The position numbers and the translations under genes were made by a program. Positions 17,789-26,854 of a DNA stretch of 64,000 nucleotides are shown here, piece after piece. The notes below the pieces were generated by a model. It saw only the letters and a program-made list of their open reading frames with translations, had not been told where the DNA came from and ran no database searches. Location of the stretch: positions 434,001-498,000 of the forward strand of contig NZ_JBHUOQ010000004.1 in assembly GCF_042686195.1 (NCBI RefSeq). Direction: 5' to 3'. How positions within the stretch are numbered: position 1 is the first letter of the stretch; the number at the start of each line of letters is the position of its first letter. The stretch comes from Corticicoccus populi (GTDB taxonomy: Bacteria; Bacillota; Bacilli; Staphylococcales; Salinicoccaceae).

Positions 17789-18568
17789 ATGAGTATTGAA
17801 AAAGATATAAAGAGAATGCAGTCCAAATATGATGAAACGGGTATATTAACGGTTTATCTGAACACAGATGTCAGTGACGGAGAAGGTTCGAAGTGGAAAC
17901 TTCATTTGAAGAACGGCTTGAAGGATTTAAAGGCGTATACTAAAGTTTCTGATGATGAAGAATCACGGATATTAAAAAAGCTGCTCGATAAAGCAGAAGG
18001 CATGATTAATGATTCACAGCGGGAGATGAAAAAAGGTCTGATGCTGGTGGAATCGGCTGACGAGGAAATTTCTGAGATGCGGTTTCTTCAGGTCCCTGTC
18101 GGAAATGAATTTCACTGGGAAAAGCAGGTTTCGACGAGTCAGCTCGAACAGCTGCGCTTAAGATATCCTTCAGCGGGGATTGTAGTTGCCCAGCAGACAG
18201 AAATTCTGTTTATCGAATCGGCTCTTGGTGAAGTGAAGGATGAAATCCGCTACATTTGGGATTCTGAAAATGAAGACTGGGTGAACTACCAGAAAGATGC
18301 CCCTTCATTCGCAGCAGATACGAGTGAGGATAAATTTGAGAGACGGTTTGATGAGAACAGATACCGCTGGTACAAGCGTCTTGTCCCTGTTATTACCCGG
18401 GAAATAAAGAACCGTTCGCTAGACGGTATATATATTGTCGGCAGTAAAGAAGTTGCGGGTGACTTGGAGGATAACTTTGACTCCGGTCATGTGAAAGGAA
18501 CCATCACAAAGAATTTAGGCAACCTGCCGAGTCATCAAATACTCAGTGAAGTATATGATGCACTGTAA
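17789..18568 (+). CDS. VLRF1 family aeRF1-like release-factor-fold protein
   Basis: This 259-residue protein resembles the bacterial VLRF1/baeRF proteins, which share the fold of archaeo-eukaryotic release factor 1 and its ribosome-rescue relatives. Visible pieces are GILTVYLNTDVSDGEGSKWK at the N-terminus, a central domain with AGIVVAQQTEILFIESALG, and a C-terminal GIYIVGSKEVAGDLE segment in an L7Ae-like position. A sigma-B-type promoter precedes it, which suggests a role during stress. GGAGG lies 11 bases before the ATG. The family assignment is from memory of sequence features; the role in ribosome-associated quality control is inference. Confidence 0.7.
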   Translation: MSIEKDIKRMQSKYDETGILTVYLNTDVSDGEGSKWKLHLKNGLKDLKAYTKVSDDEESRILKKLLDKAEGMINDSQREMKKGLMLVESADEEISEMRFLQVPVGNEFHWEKQVSTSQLEQLRLRYPSAGIVVAQQTEILFIESALGEVKDEIRYIWDSENEDWVNYQKDAPSFAADTSEDKFERRFDENRYRWYKRLVPVITREIKNRSLDGIYIVGSKEVAGDLEDNFDSGHVKGTITKNLGNLPSHQILSEVYDAL

Positions 18569-18576
18569 CAATAAGT

Positions 18577-18601
18577 AAAAGCGCCTTTTTCAGGCGCTTT
18601 T
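18577..18601. terminator. Bidirectional terminator
   Basis: AAAAGCGCC and GGCGCTTTT flank a 7-base loop between the convergent VLRF1 and GNAT genes, with T-rich sequence on both strands. Confidence 0.88.
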
Positions 18602-19061
18602 ATATTTTCATTCTTAAAATTTTCTGAGTGCCTTTTGCACCATCAAATGTGCGCCTGGTATCATGAAAACCGCAGTCCTGATAAAGATTCACAGCAGGCG
18701 TGTTTTTCAAGTTCACACCGAGAATGACTTCATGAATACCGGAATAGTTTTCCTGTACAAATGCTTTTAGAAGTTCGAGACTTTTTCTCGCATAACCTTT
18801 CCTCAGATGACGTGAATCTGTTGAAAAGCTTCTCAGGAGCAGGCTGTCTTTTTGGTCTGTGTATGTGTATTTATCATCACCGCCGTCGAGGACAAAGAAT
18901 GTAACGAGGACATCAGATTCGATACACAGCACGGGATTGTATTTATCCTGTAGAGTGGCAATTTTCACCGCTTCTTCAGGCAGCCCTGTATATGTATCAT
19001 CTTCTACATAGTAATTTTCAATCATCGATTCATGTGATGAATTATATTCAACGAGCTTCAT
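18600..19061 (-). CDS. GNAT family N-acetyltransferase
   Basis: This protein of 153 residues has the GNAT acetyl-CoA-binding motif as DSRHLRKGYARKSLELLKAF, with the Q/R-x-x-G-x-A pattern reduced to RKGYA, and the closing motif NTPAVNLYQDCGFHDTRR. Substrate unknown. GGAGA lies six bases upstream of the ATG. It is divergent from the DUF1697 gene, with about 90 bases between the starts. Confidence 0.85.
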   Translation of the reverse strand: MKLVEYNSSHESMIENYYVEDDTYTGLPEEAVKIATLQDKYNPVLCIESDVLVTFFVLDGGDDKYTYTDQKDSLLLRSFSTDSRHLRKGYARKSLELLKAFVQENYSGIHEVILGVNLKNTPAVNLYQDCGFHDTRRTFDGAKGTQKILRMKI

Positions 19062-19150
19062 TTGGAATCTCCTTATACTGTATTACTGCCGTATCTTACA
19101 GGCAGATGATTAATTGTATTATAATAGAAAATAAAAAGCAGGTGAAGAAT

Positions 19151-19687
19151 GTGAAATATATTGTGTTTTTACGTGGTGTCATGCCTACAGGAAAAAATAA
19201 ACTTAAAATGGCGGATTTAAGGGACCTTTTGAACCGTGAAGGGTACCATAATGTTGAAACTTATATACAGAGCGGTAACGTAATCCTCGATTCAGATAAA
19301 GATTATGATGCAGTCGGCAGACATATTCATCAGGCAGTGAAAGAACAGCTGGGGCCTGAACTGCCGGTTGTTGTAAAGACAGTCGAAGAGGTACAGGCAA
19401 TCGTTGATGAAAATCCATACAAGGATGAAAAGTACAACAACAGTGTGTCATTTTGTACAATGTATCAGGAATCGTTCGATGAAGACCTGAAACAGGCAGT
19501 GGAAGATCTCGATTATAAAGATGAATATATTGAGTTCGGCCGGCATGCATTGTTTTATTATCTGCCGAACGGTGCCCACCGTTCTAAAATCACAAATAAT
19601 CTTCTCGAAAGAAAACTTAAGACGGCACTAACGAGCCGTAATCAGAATACGATGGAGAAGGTACTGAAAAAAGCACTGGGTCAATAA
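19151..19687 (+). CDS. DUF1697 family protein
   Basis: This 178-residue cytoplasmic protein shows the DUF1697 opening KYIVFLRGVMPTGKNKLKMA, then YHNVETYIQSGNVILDS and the C-terminal LERKLKTALTSRNQNTMEKV. The family has no established function. I chose the GTG at 19151 because AGGTGA lies just upstream and the family begins M-K-Y-I; the longer frame from 18992 runs back across the divergent promoter region and is unlikely to be translated. Confidence 0.88.
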   Translation: MKYIVFLRGVMPTGKNKLKMADLRDLLNREGYHNVETYIQSGNVILDSDKDYDAVGRHIHQAVKEQLGPELPVVVKTVEEVQAIVDENPYKDEKYNNSVSFCTMYQESFDEDLKQAVEDLDYKDEYIEFGRHALFYYLPNGAHRSKITNNLLERKLKTALTSRNQNTMEKVLKKALGQ

Positions 19688-19695
19688 TGGTTATT

Positions 19696-20619
19696 TTAAG
19701 CGAATATCCCAAGCCATAAGGCAGTAATCATGGCAGAGAGGAGCAGTTTTTTCTCAACCGCAGTCACTTCAGTGACGTCCTCAACATCCACTCTCAGAAT
19801 GAGATAAATGCTGTAAATAATAATACCCATTGTGACGACACCGGCAGCTGGACGGGTAAATAAAATCCACAATACCACAGCAGCGGCAGTGACGAGATAC
19901 AAAACTGCCGGTATTCGTGTGGCACTGATGCCGAACTTTGAAGCAAAGAAGACGACACTGGTCCGCTTCTCAGGGAGCGCTTTTTTATCTGCTTCGATAT
20001 CAGGGATATGGTGGACCATAACCCATGCCATGCACCACAAAGCATTGACTAAGGCATTCTGAAAGCCCCATAAAGGAATGGAGTCGAGCATTATCCACGG
20101 TGCTGCAAGACCGAGTATGAAGAGGGATGGAAATAAGCTCAGCCACTCTCCCGCAAAAGGCTTATATGAGAGCATGAACGGCTTGCCGGAGTAGGAAAAT
20201 GCCCCCCAGATACCAACTAAAATTAAGACTGTTAATTCATACCTGCCGAGGACTGCAAGCACTGAACCTGCAGCAAGCAGGATGGCAGTGAGTATCCAGC
20301 CGGTCCGTTTTAAAGTGCCGGCGGACAGTGTGCCTGTCTGTATTACCCGGCTGCCTCCGGATAATAGTGCAGGACTGTGTGCATCTGTCCCGGATTCGAA
20401 ATCGGTAATGTCATTAAAAATATGGGTCAGCAGTCCGTGAATCAAAAATGCCCCTGTAGTCAGCAGTATTAGAAGCAGAATCAGGCTGATTAAAGAAAAT
20501 GAATAACCGAATACAAGCGGCAGCCATGTTGACAGTATGGCTGCTACACTTGAACTGACAACCGCAACGACTCTCAACAGCATGCCGAAGCCTTTCAGGC
20601 TGAGTGTGTCTTCGTTCAT
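19696..20619 (-). CDS. UbiA family prenyltransferase
   Basis: This is an integral membrane protein of 307 residues with about eight or nine hydrophobic segments. The first Asp-rich motif is NDITDFESGTD and the second DIEADKKALPEKRT; these bind the Mg-diphosphate of the isoprenoid donor. HSPALLSGGSRVIQTGTLS is typical of MenA-like and related UbiA members. The aromatic or other acceptor is unknown, and nothing next to it belongs to menaquinone synthesis. The gene is convergent with the DUF1697 gene, only nine bases apart. Confidence 0.85.
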   Translation of the reverse strand: MNEDTLSLKGFGMLLRVVAVVSSSVAAILSTWLPLVFGYSFSLISLILLLILLTTGAFLIHGLLTHIFNDITDFESGTDAHSPALLSGGSRVIQTGTLSAGTLKRTGWILTAILLAAGSVLAVLGRYELTVLILVGIWGAFSYSGKPFMLSYKPFAGEWLSLFPSLFILGLAAPWIMLDSIPLWGFQNALVNALWCMAWVMVHHIPDIEADKKALPEKRTSVVFFASKFGISATRIPAVLYLVTAAAVVLWILFTRPAAGVVTMGIIIYSIYLILRVDVEDVTEVTAVEKKLLLSAMITALWLGIFA

Positions 20620-20689
20620 ATTATTCGCCCCTTAACATTCATATTCCCCTAATTATAAGTGTAATAAGTAATGACTGCAAACAGCCTTT

Positions 20690-21547
20690 TTAGTATGAAG
20701 GTGAGTATAAGGACTCAAACGCTGTTAATTGTCTGATAATTAATGAAGCGGCTTCTTTTATTGATTCGGCCGGATAGGGCAGTGTACGTGTCGTTTCTAA
20801 TATATTCTGATAGAGCTGTGTTTTATTCCAATGATTTATCTCGAGTACATGTCTGTATTTTTCTATAGTGTAGTGATCCAGAATGTCAGGGTCTCCGGTG
20901 TTTGTATGTCCGTTCCGTGTGACGGACTCCAAAATAATCAGTACTGAAAAATGGTTTAAATGAAATACATATTGAGCGTTATCTTTCAGAGTATCTCTAT
21001 AAAAATTAGATAACAGTAAATGGGATTTTACTGCTTCATATTTGTTGGACTTCTTCATACCGGACCGGATATTTTCATTTAACACAGCTGTAATGACAGC
21101 CTCCGGATGGAGTGTCTGGTGATTGACGTAATACTGGTATGCTTCCTGGACGGTGATGTGTCCGTTAAAATGAAAATAATTAATGAATGATGTGTTTTTG
21201 AAATGCTGCTCAAAATCTTTTGTAACCAGGTAGACACCTTTTAAGTCAAGGTCATGAAAATCGATAATATCCGAATGTTCAACGATTCTTGAAATCAGTA
21301 CCTGTTTTCTGCCGGATATTTTGATGCCTGACTTTCGGAGCACATCTTTAAGTTTCACAACTGTCAGTTTCGACAGTGTCACAGCGGGTGTGGTATCTTC
21401 ATAAATTACATTTTTATTCAGGAGCTGATTAAATAATGTTTTCCCATCTATGCCGTACTGTTTACGCCAAAAATCATATTGATCAACGTCATCGATTGTT
21501 CTTCCGTTAATATAGTGCAGGTAAAGGACTTCTACAGCATTCAACAT
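20690..21547 (-). CDS. SAP-domain protein of unknown function
   Basis: This 285-residue protein contains a SAP motif at about residues 63-90 (LTVVKLKDVLRKSGIKISGR then KQVLISRIVEH), a helix-extended-loop-helix that often binds nucleic acid. The rest is helical and unrecognised. GGAGG at 21556-21560 overlaps the upstream GTG but lies eight bases before the ATG at 21547, so I use that. There is no membrane segment. A role in DNA or RNA binding is inference. It is monocistronic, with the terminator of the upstream operon at 21635-21666. Confidence 0.75.
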   Translation of the reverse strand: MLNAVEVLYLHYINGRTIDDVDQYDFWRKQYGIDGKTLFNQLLNKNVIYEDTTPAVTLSKLTVVKLKDVLRKSGIKISGRKQVLISRIVEHSDIIDFHDLDLKGVYLVTKDFEQHFKNTSFINYFHFNGHITVQEAYQYYVNHQTLHPEAVITAVLNENIRSGMKKSNKYEAVKSHLLLSNFYRDTLKDNAQYVFHLNHFSVLIILESVTRNGHTNTGDPDILDHYTIEKYRHVLEINHWNKTQLYQNILETTRTLPYPAESIKEAASLIIRQLTAFESLYSPSY

Positions 21548-21634
21548 GATTTTCACCTCCGGTAAACATCAATTTAATCGAACGTATGTTTGTGATAATT
21601 ATACAATATACTGTCATCTGTGTCATCAGATACA

Positions 21635-21666
21635 CTAAAGAGCCGTACGAATGTACGACTCTTTAG
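21635..21666 (-). terminator. Hairpin after the DUF3169 operon
   Basis: CTAAAGAG-C-CGTAC and GTACG-A-CTCTTTAG pair around GAAT. It lies 13 bases beyond the DUF3169 stop. The U-tract is weak. Confidence 0.6.
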
Positions 21667-21678
21667 TATTTCAGCCTG

Positions 21679-22377
21679 TTATTTTTCTTTAATTTCAACA
21701 AAATATTTGAAATTAGTAATAATCATAATGATTCCCAGTACAAGAATGCTGAAAATCTGTGATTCCCCCGTCAGAACGGAGTAGGCAATCAGTACAAAAA
21801 CAGCGATAAATAGACTGATTTGTGTGGTTGAAGAAGTCTTATACAGGGCATTCAGCATAATATGACGTTCACCTTCATCGGAAGCGGCGAGTAGTTTATC
21901 GGCATAATTTTTACTGTCGGCACTGGGCAGCTGTCGTTCCGGATAAAGTTTTTTCACAAGCCTGGTTGTTTTAACCAGGAAGCTAAGAGAGATAAAATAG
22001 ACGGCTGCTGAGAAAATAAACAGGAAAATATTAAAGTATGGAATAAGAACTACTGGTATTGCGAGTGAGATGAGTGACAGTACAAAACCGACCATACTGT
22101 AGATTTGAATTTCATTATGTTTGTTGTAGCGGTATTTATCATATGAATCTTCATCCATATACATACTGTAGTCTTCAGCGACAGTCATTAATCTGCGGTA
22201 CTGCGTGATACCGGTGATAATCATTACGGATGCAATGATGCAGGCAGCGATACCGACCCACATATAAAAAGAATCGGTTGAAACATCTCCGCCGATATTT
22301 CCCGCGATAATGAATAATAAAAGACCAATGGCAGCACTTATGATGAAATACAAGGTGCCTATTAAACGTTTCTTCAT
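21679..22377 (-). CDS. DUF3169 family membrane protein
   Basis: This protein of 232 residues has six predicted membrane segments arranged in three pairs (about 7-26 and 38-58, 95-115 and 118-138, 185-203 and 207-225). The cytoplasmic linkers contain YDKYRYNKHNEIQIYSMVGF and KLLAASDEGERHIMLNALYK, as in DUF3169 proteins. This family regularly follows a small XRE regulator in Firmicutes, as it does here with no gap (TAG then ATG). Function unknown; it may be a target or effector of that regulator. Confidence 0.8.
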   Translation of the reverse strand: MKKRLIGTLYFIISAAIGLLLFIIAGNIGGDVSTDSFYMWVGIAACIIASVMIITGITQYRRLMTVAEDYSMYMDEDSYDKYRYNKHNEIQIYSMVGFVLSLISLAIPVVLIPYFNIFLFIFSAAVYFISLSFLVKTTRLVKKLYPERQLPSADSKNYADKLLAASDEGERHIMLNALYKTSSTTQISLFIAVFVLIAYSVLTGESQIFSILVLGIIMIITNFKYFVEIKEK

Positions 22378-22581
22378 CTATAATTCCTCCTCATCAAATA
22401 TGAAAATATTTTCAATCGGCTCATTGAAGATACGCGCCATACGTTTTGCGATTAACAGGGACGGGATATATTCTTCCCGTTCAATCAAGCTGATCGTCTG
22501 GCGTGATACTTTTGCTCTTTTTGCGAGTTCTGTCTGGTTCAAGCCCTCCCGGGCACGGAGTTCTCTAAGTCTTGTCTTCAC
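22378..22581 (-). CDS. Small XRE family helix-turn-helix regulator
   Basis: This protein of 67 residues is almost entirely a Cro/CI-type HTH: RLRELRAREGLNQTELAKRA then VSRQTISLIEREEYIPSL. GTG at 22581 is preferred: GGGGG lies seven bases upstream and homologues begin close to K-T-R-L. A longer frame to 22605 exists inside the preceding gene. It sits between a tiny membrane protein gene, which it overlaps by 17 bases, and DUF3169. It probably autoregulates the operon. Confidence 0.85.
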   Translation of the reverse strand: MKTRLRELRAREGLNQTELAKRAKVSRQTISLIEREEYIPSLLIAKRMARIFNEPIENIFIFDEEEL

Positions 22582-22741
22582 GTTGACTGCCCCCTGGTGA
22601 ATCATTGATTTTCGTGATGCCGAAAATGAGTGGAATTAGTGCGCCGGTCAGAAACATCATGTCTATAGAAAAGCCGATAATGATAAATGTTAAAAACATG
22701 GTCAGCATGACAAAATCTATTTTATATCTGCCGAATTTCAT
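22565..22741 (-). CDS. Small (58 aa) membrane protein, first gene of the XRE/DUF3169 operon
   Basis: The product is MKFGRYKIDFVMLTMFLTFI followed by IIGFSIDMMFLTGALIPLIF and a polar tail ending SQREDKT. It has two short hydrophobic stretches forming one hairpin or one long membrane segment. AGGAGG lies eight bases upstream of the ATG, which is strong support. Its last 17 bases overlap the start of the XRE gene, so translation is coupled. The small size is likely to hide it from gene callers. Function unknown. Confidence 0.75.
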   Translation of the reverse strand: MKFGRYKIDFVMLTMFLTFIIIGFSIDMMFLTGALIPLIFGITKINDSPGGSQREDKT

Positions 22742-22788
22742 TTTAAAAACCTCCTGAATTTAAAGTGGGTGCCGGATACAGATATTTA

Positions 22789-24396
22789 TTACGTCACTTT
22801 CTCTTTCGCTTTTTTATATACTTCATCCGGGAAGCCGTGGAGCCGGAGCAGCTCTATCGCATTAGTAGTGGATGCGGCACCGGGCTTTAATGTATAGTCA
22901 AAGTAAATCTCATCGTCTTCCATTTGTTCGCTGAAATGATAGAAATCAAATCTGCCTTTCAACAGTTTGGTCAGTTCCATATCGTGCGTCGCCGCGAGTA
23001 CAAATACATTGGGTTTTTTATTCAGGTATTCAAGAAAACTTTCAGCTGCAGCGACTCTTTCCACAGTATTAGTGCCTTTAAAAATTTCATCTATAATACA
23101 GTAGATATTACCGTCAAAATCTTCAATTTCATCGACAATCCGCTTCAGTGATTTCACTTCACTGATAAAGTAACTGTCACCTTCAATGACGCTGTCAGAG
23201 ATATCCATCGATGAGATGACCATCCCTTTTTTATAATTAAAAGCAGTACTTGTGGTTGTATTCAGCCCGTTCCCTGTAATGATGTTGAGTGCAACTGATC
23301 TCATGAACGTTGATTTTCCGGATGCATTTGAGCCGGTTAATAAAATATCCTTCGAATATTTAAAGTCATTCGGAACAGGACGGGTCAGAAGCGGGTGATA
23401 TAAGCCTTTAGTATTAATGGTCTCTTCAGTATTCTCCCCGGGGTGCGAATATGTTCCGGTGGATTCCCGCCATAAGGCGGTACTGTAATTCACATCAAGT
23501 GCGGCAGTATAATGCCAGCATTTCCGGTACAATTCCTGATGCTTCCTTAAGTCTCTGATAACCATGTGATACATATGGTAGTCAATCATGAATAGAGACT
23601 TTAAAGTGATGAACAGTTGGACTGTCATATTCAATTCACCTACGTGGTCATCGCTGACAAATAAAGGTCCCAGATATGAAAGCTTCTTAAATGCGGGATG
23701 TCTTAATTCAGCGTTCATCTTTCCTGCTGTATCAATAATCATCATGCTGTAAAAAATATCGTCATACTCTCTTGAAGTGCTGTTTTTATGTTTATGAGAC
23801 ATGTAGATGTTTACGGCGAGCCCGGTAAGAAAACCAATGACAGCAGCGAAAGGGCTGATGATAAACAGTGGAATACTCAGGACAGGCAGAAATGATGTAA
23901 ATATAAAGAACGGATTGTAATTCTCTTCCGACTTAGACTGATACATATATTTACTTGTGTTCGAGTTTCTTGATTTGGACAGTTTCGCAAGCTGATATGA
24001 GACACCTTCACGGTATGTCCGGTCCGTTTTAAATTTTTCTACCTGTGATTCGTCCACAACATCAAAATCATTTGAGTTTCTCAGTGACGAGTAGAGGAGT
24101 TCCTGACCGATTGTAGTGAAACAGTAGTCGATACGCCGGAACAAATCATCAAGGTCCATATCTTTCCATGTCACATCATCAACAATATACCGCTGATCTG
24201 TATCTTCATAAGTCATTTGATTGACGAAATAGTTATAGTGCTTTTCGTAAAGAACATCTGAATCATTGAGTGATTCACGCTTGTTCCATAATAATTTAAT
24301 TTTTTTCTTCAGCTTGTGTCTTTCATATATTCTAAATGAAACAGTGAGTACCACAGAAGCACCTAAAACAGAAAGTATGATGTATAGAAGTGTCAT
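22789..24396 (-). CDS. Membrane-anchored MutS-like ATPase
   Basis: This protein of 535 residues has an N-terminal membrane helix (residues 3-21), a second hydrophobic block (about 166-203) and a C-terminal MutS-type ATPase: Walker A LLTGSNASGKSTFMRSVALN, Walker B NIYCIIDEIFKGTN and the following ATHDMEL. It lacks the mismatch-recognition domain, so it is not a repair protein in the classical sense. Similar membrane MutS paralogues are common in Firmicutes and lack a settled function. Its start follows AAAGGA. A 26-residue membrane peptide gene lies just upstream on the same strand. Confidence 0.85.
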   Translation of the reverse strand: MTLLYIILSVLGASVVLTVSFRIYERHKLKKKIKLLWNKRESLNDSDVLYEKHYNYFVNQMTYEDTDQRYIVDDVTWKDMDLDDLFRRIDYCFTTIGQELLYSSLRNSNDFDVVDESQVEKFKTDRTYREGVSYQLAKLSKSRNSNTSKYMYQSKSEENYNPFFIFTSFLPVLSIPLFIISPFAAVIGFLTGLAVNIYMSHKHKNSTSREYDDIFYSMMIIDTAGKMNAELRHPAFKKLSYLGPLFVSDDHVGELNMTVQLFITLKSLFMIDYHMYHMVIRDLRKHQELYRKCWHYTAALDVNYSTALWRESTGTYSHPGENTEETINTKGLYHPLLTRPVPNDFKYSKDILLTGSNASGKSTFMRSVALNIITGNGLNTTTSTAFNYKKGMVISSMDISDSVIEGDSYFISEVKSLKRIVDEIEDFDGNIYCIIDEIFKGTNTVERVAAAESFLEYLNKKPNVFVLAATHDMELTKLLKGRFDFYHFSEQMEDDEIYFDYTLKPGAASTTNAIELLRLHGFPDEVYKKAKEKVT

Positions 24397-24456
24397 GTTG
24401 AAAATCCTTTCGCATAATATATTGATTTGATTACCGCCGGGGTGGAATGTAAGATG

Positions 24457-24537
24457 CTATTTTTTCTCTTCAAAAAAGTATATTAAAAAGCCGCTGGCAA
24501 AAACACCTAGTACAGCTGTCCAGAAAATAACAGACAT
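24457..24537 (-). CDS. Very small (26 aa) membrane peptide
   Basis: The reading frame encodes MSVIFWTAVLGVFASGFLIY followed by FFEEKK. AAAGGTGG lies five bases before the ATG. It is one hydrophobic helix followed by a charged C-terminus, the shape of Fst/TxpA-type toxins and other membrane micropeptides. It lies 60 bases upstream of the MutS-like gene and may be co-transcribed. The good ribosome binding site and helix design support translation; whether it is a toxin or a helper of the membrane MutS protein is open. Confidence 0.5.
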   Translation of the reverse strand: MSVIFWTAVLGVFASGFLIYFFEEKK

Positions 24538-24636
24538 TTAAACCACCTTTCTTTTTAATAAAGTAACACATAATAGTCATTATGACAAATATAATTGTCA
24601 AAAAGGTGTGTTTTGTTGTCAAAAATAACGATGCAG

Positions 24637-24664
24637 AAAAATGCCGTACGGAAAACCGCACGGC
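24637..24664 (-). terminator. leuA terminator
   Basis: On the minus strand GCCGTGCGG-TTTT-CCGTACGGC is followed by ATTTTT. It lies 34 bases after the leuA stop. Confidence 0.85.
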
Positions 24665-24697
24665 ACGTTACATGTATTCTGTTAGTATTGGATCTCT

Positions 24698-26359
24698 TTA
24701 TGCAGCATCAATGAGTCTGTTGACGGATACAACCAGTGCTTCTACAGACGCCTGCATGATATCTTCGTGGATACCTGCACCCCAGTAGATAGTACCGTTG
24801 TTTGAAATTCCGACCTGTGCACATGCTTCTGCGGAAGTTTCTTTTCCGAGAGACTGCTGTTCATAAATTTCGATTTCAAAATCAACATCGAATTGTGAAG
24901 TCAGGGCATTGCTGACGGCATCCAGACTTCCGCCGCCGGAACCTTTAATCTTTTGTTCCTTACCGTCAATTTTCACAATAAGCTTCACTTCATACGTATC
25001 TTTCTTAGAAAATTTATAATCAATGAGTTCGACATGTGGAGAATAATCAACATAGTTATCTATGAATACGTCATAAATTTCCTGGGCTGAAAGCTCTCTA
25101 TTTGTCTGGTCGGATACTTTTTTCGTAGCATATCCCATTGCCTCATTCATCTTATAAGGCAGCTTGATGCCGTAGTTGGTATCGAGAATATAACCGATTC
25201 CGCCTTTACCGGACTGGCTGTTTATACGGATAACGTCTGTCTGATAGTTTCTGCCGAGGTCAACCGGATCTACTGGAATGTAAGGCACATCCCATTTCTC
25301 CTTGTTGTGATCTTTTCTGTACTGCATCCCTTTTGAAATCGCATCCTGATGGGAGCCTGAGAACGCTGTAAATACAAGGTCTCCGGAGTACGGCTGTCTG
25401 TCATGAACACGTGTTCTTGTCAGAGACTCATATTTTGAACGGATTTCATTTAAGTTGCTGAAGTTGAGCTTAGGATCAAAGCCTTGTGAGTACATGTTCA
25501 TCGCAAGTGTCACAAGGTCCACATTTCCTGTACGCTCACCAATACCGAAGAGCGTGCCTTCTACACGATCCGCACCGGCAAGCACACCGAATTCTGCATC
25601 ACTGACGCCGCTTCCGCGGTCATTGTGCGGATGGATGGACAGTGTCACACTGTCTCTGTATTTTAAATTTTTATGGATGTATTCAATCTGGTTCGCAAAA
25701 ATGTGCGGCATAGAGCTCTGTACTGTCGTTGGAATATTAATGATGGCCTTATGATCTTCAGTCGGCTGCCAGATATCAAGTACGCCGTTACATACATCAA
25801 GCGCGTATTCGACTTCCGTCCCTTGAAAACTTTCAGGACTGTACTGGTAGTAAATATCACTGTCAGATGCATCCGCGAGCTCTTTGACTAGTCTTGCACC
25901 GTTTAAGGCAATCTCTTTAATTTCATCTTTGGATTTTCTGAAGACCTGTCTGCGCTGTGCTTCAGAAGTTGAGTTATATACATGGACGATGGCTTTATTA
26001 ACACCCTCCAGTGATTCAAATGTACGGCGGATAATGTGTTCTCTTGCCTGAGTGATGACCATGATTGTCACATCATCAGGAATCATTTCTTTTTCAATCA
26101 GTGTCCGCAGCAGGTTGAATTCTGTATCCGAAGCAGCAGGGAAGGCAACCTCTATTTGTTTAAAGCCGACATCAACTAACAGCTGGAACATTTTTAATTT
26201 CTCTTCCAGATTCATCGGGATCGGCAGCGCCTGATTTCCATCTCTTAAATCAACACTGCACCAAAACGGTGCTTCCTCCAATGTTTCTTTTTTGACCCAG
26301 TCATAAGTCATTTCAGGCGGCAGATAATACTGTTTTTGATATTTTTCATGATTAAACAT
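24698..26359 (-). CDS. leuA: 2-isopropylmalate synthase
   Basis: This protein of 553 residues condenses acetyl-CoA and 2-ketoisovalerate in leucine synthesis. It shows the HMGL-like TIM barrel with WCSVDLRDGNQALP, the metal ligands in SIHPHNDRGSGV, and VEGTLFGIGERTGNVDLVTL. The C-terminal LeuA regulatory domain (GGGSLDAVSNALTSQ) gives leucine feedback. It belongs to the longer IPMS class with an N-terminal extension of about 30 residues. It stands alone, away from any ilv-leu operon, and a Leu T-box leader covers the 300 bases upstream. Confidence 0.95.
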   Translation of the reverse strand: MFNHEKYQKQYYLPPEMTYDWVKKETLEEAPFWCSVDLRDGNQALPIPMNLEEKLKMFQLLVDVGFKQIEVAFPAASDTEFNLLRTLIEKEMIPDDVTIMVITQAREHIIRRTFESLEGVNKAIVHVYNSTSEAQRRQVFRKSKDEIKEIALNGARLVKELADASDSDIYYQYSPESFQGTEVEYALDVCNGVLDIWQPTEDHKAIINIPTTVQSSMPHIFANQIEYIHKNLKYRDSVTLSIHPHNDRGSGVSDAEFGVLAGADRVEGTLFGIGERTGNVDLVTLAMNMYSQGFDPKLNFSNLNEIRSKYESLTRTRVHDRQPYSGDLVFTAFSGSHQDAISKGMQYRKDHNKEKWDVPYIPVDPVDLGRNYQTDVIRINSQSGKGGIGYILDTNYGIKLPYKMNEAMGYATKKVSDQTNRELSAQEIYDVFIDNYVDYSPHVELIDYKFSKKDTYEVKLIVKIDGKEQKIKGSGGGSLDAVSNALTSQFDVDFEIEIYEQQSLGKETSAEACAQVGISNNGTIYWGAGIHEDIMQASVEALVVSVNRLIDAA

Positions 26360-26383
26360 AAAATAATTCCTCCTCTTGAATTG

Positions 26384-26690
26384 AATAAAAAAAGCCTCCC
26401 GTCTCCAGCAGTTTCCTGCTTCTGGAGACGAAAGACTATCTAACGCGGTACCACTCCGATTTCACGACAACTAAAGTTATCGTGCTCTCAAAATGTACAG
26501 ACCAATGGCTGCACAATCCCTGTAACGGTGGTATCCGTCCTTAACTACACAGCTGAACTTTTCATTAAGGATGTTAAAAGGTGAGTTCTCTGTAAATATA
26601 CGGCTGCTTTTCATCGGCCAGCAGCTTTCTGGAACGTACATTTATAAATACTACTCCTTTTAATCACATCTTATCATTCATAATATTTTC
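26384..26690 (-). promoter_or_regulatory. Leucine T-box riboswitch of leuA
   Basis: On the minus strand the conserved T-box core TGGTACCGCG lies at 26453-26444. It is followed by a terminator whose arms are GTCTCCAGAAGCAG and CTGCTGGAGAC, with TTTTTTT at 26393-26387. Stem I opens with AAAAGG and closes with CCTTTT, and contains AGTAGT. The specifier loop reads AGAGAA-CTC-ACC, so codon CUC (26585-26583) pairs with tRNA-Leu. A -10 box TATAAT lies at 26696-26691. Uncharged tRNA-Leu would allow read-through into leuA. Confidence 0.92.
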
Positions 26691-26854
26691 ATTATATCAG
26701 TAAAATACAGAATGTACAGAAATGTTTGTAAATAAATTAATGAAAGTACCGTTTTTGAAAAGAAAGTGTTTTTACATAAAAAATAAAAGCGGGTAAAATT
26801 AAATTATGACTATAAAAATTGGCAATAGTTTCAAAATATAAAGTTAAATAAAAC

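Noticed and set aside
18992..19150. N-terminal extension of the DUF1697 frame
   Set aside because: It runs across the divergent GNAT gene start and lacks family similarity. GTG 19151 has a ribosome binding site and the family N-terminus.
24470..24661. 62-residue ORF on the minus strand
   Set aside because: It overlaps the leuA terminator and the promoter area. The 26-residue frame at 24457-24537 has a proper ribosome binding site and better composition.
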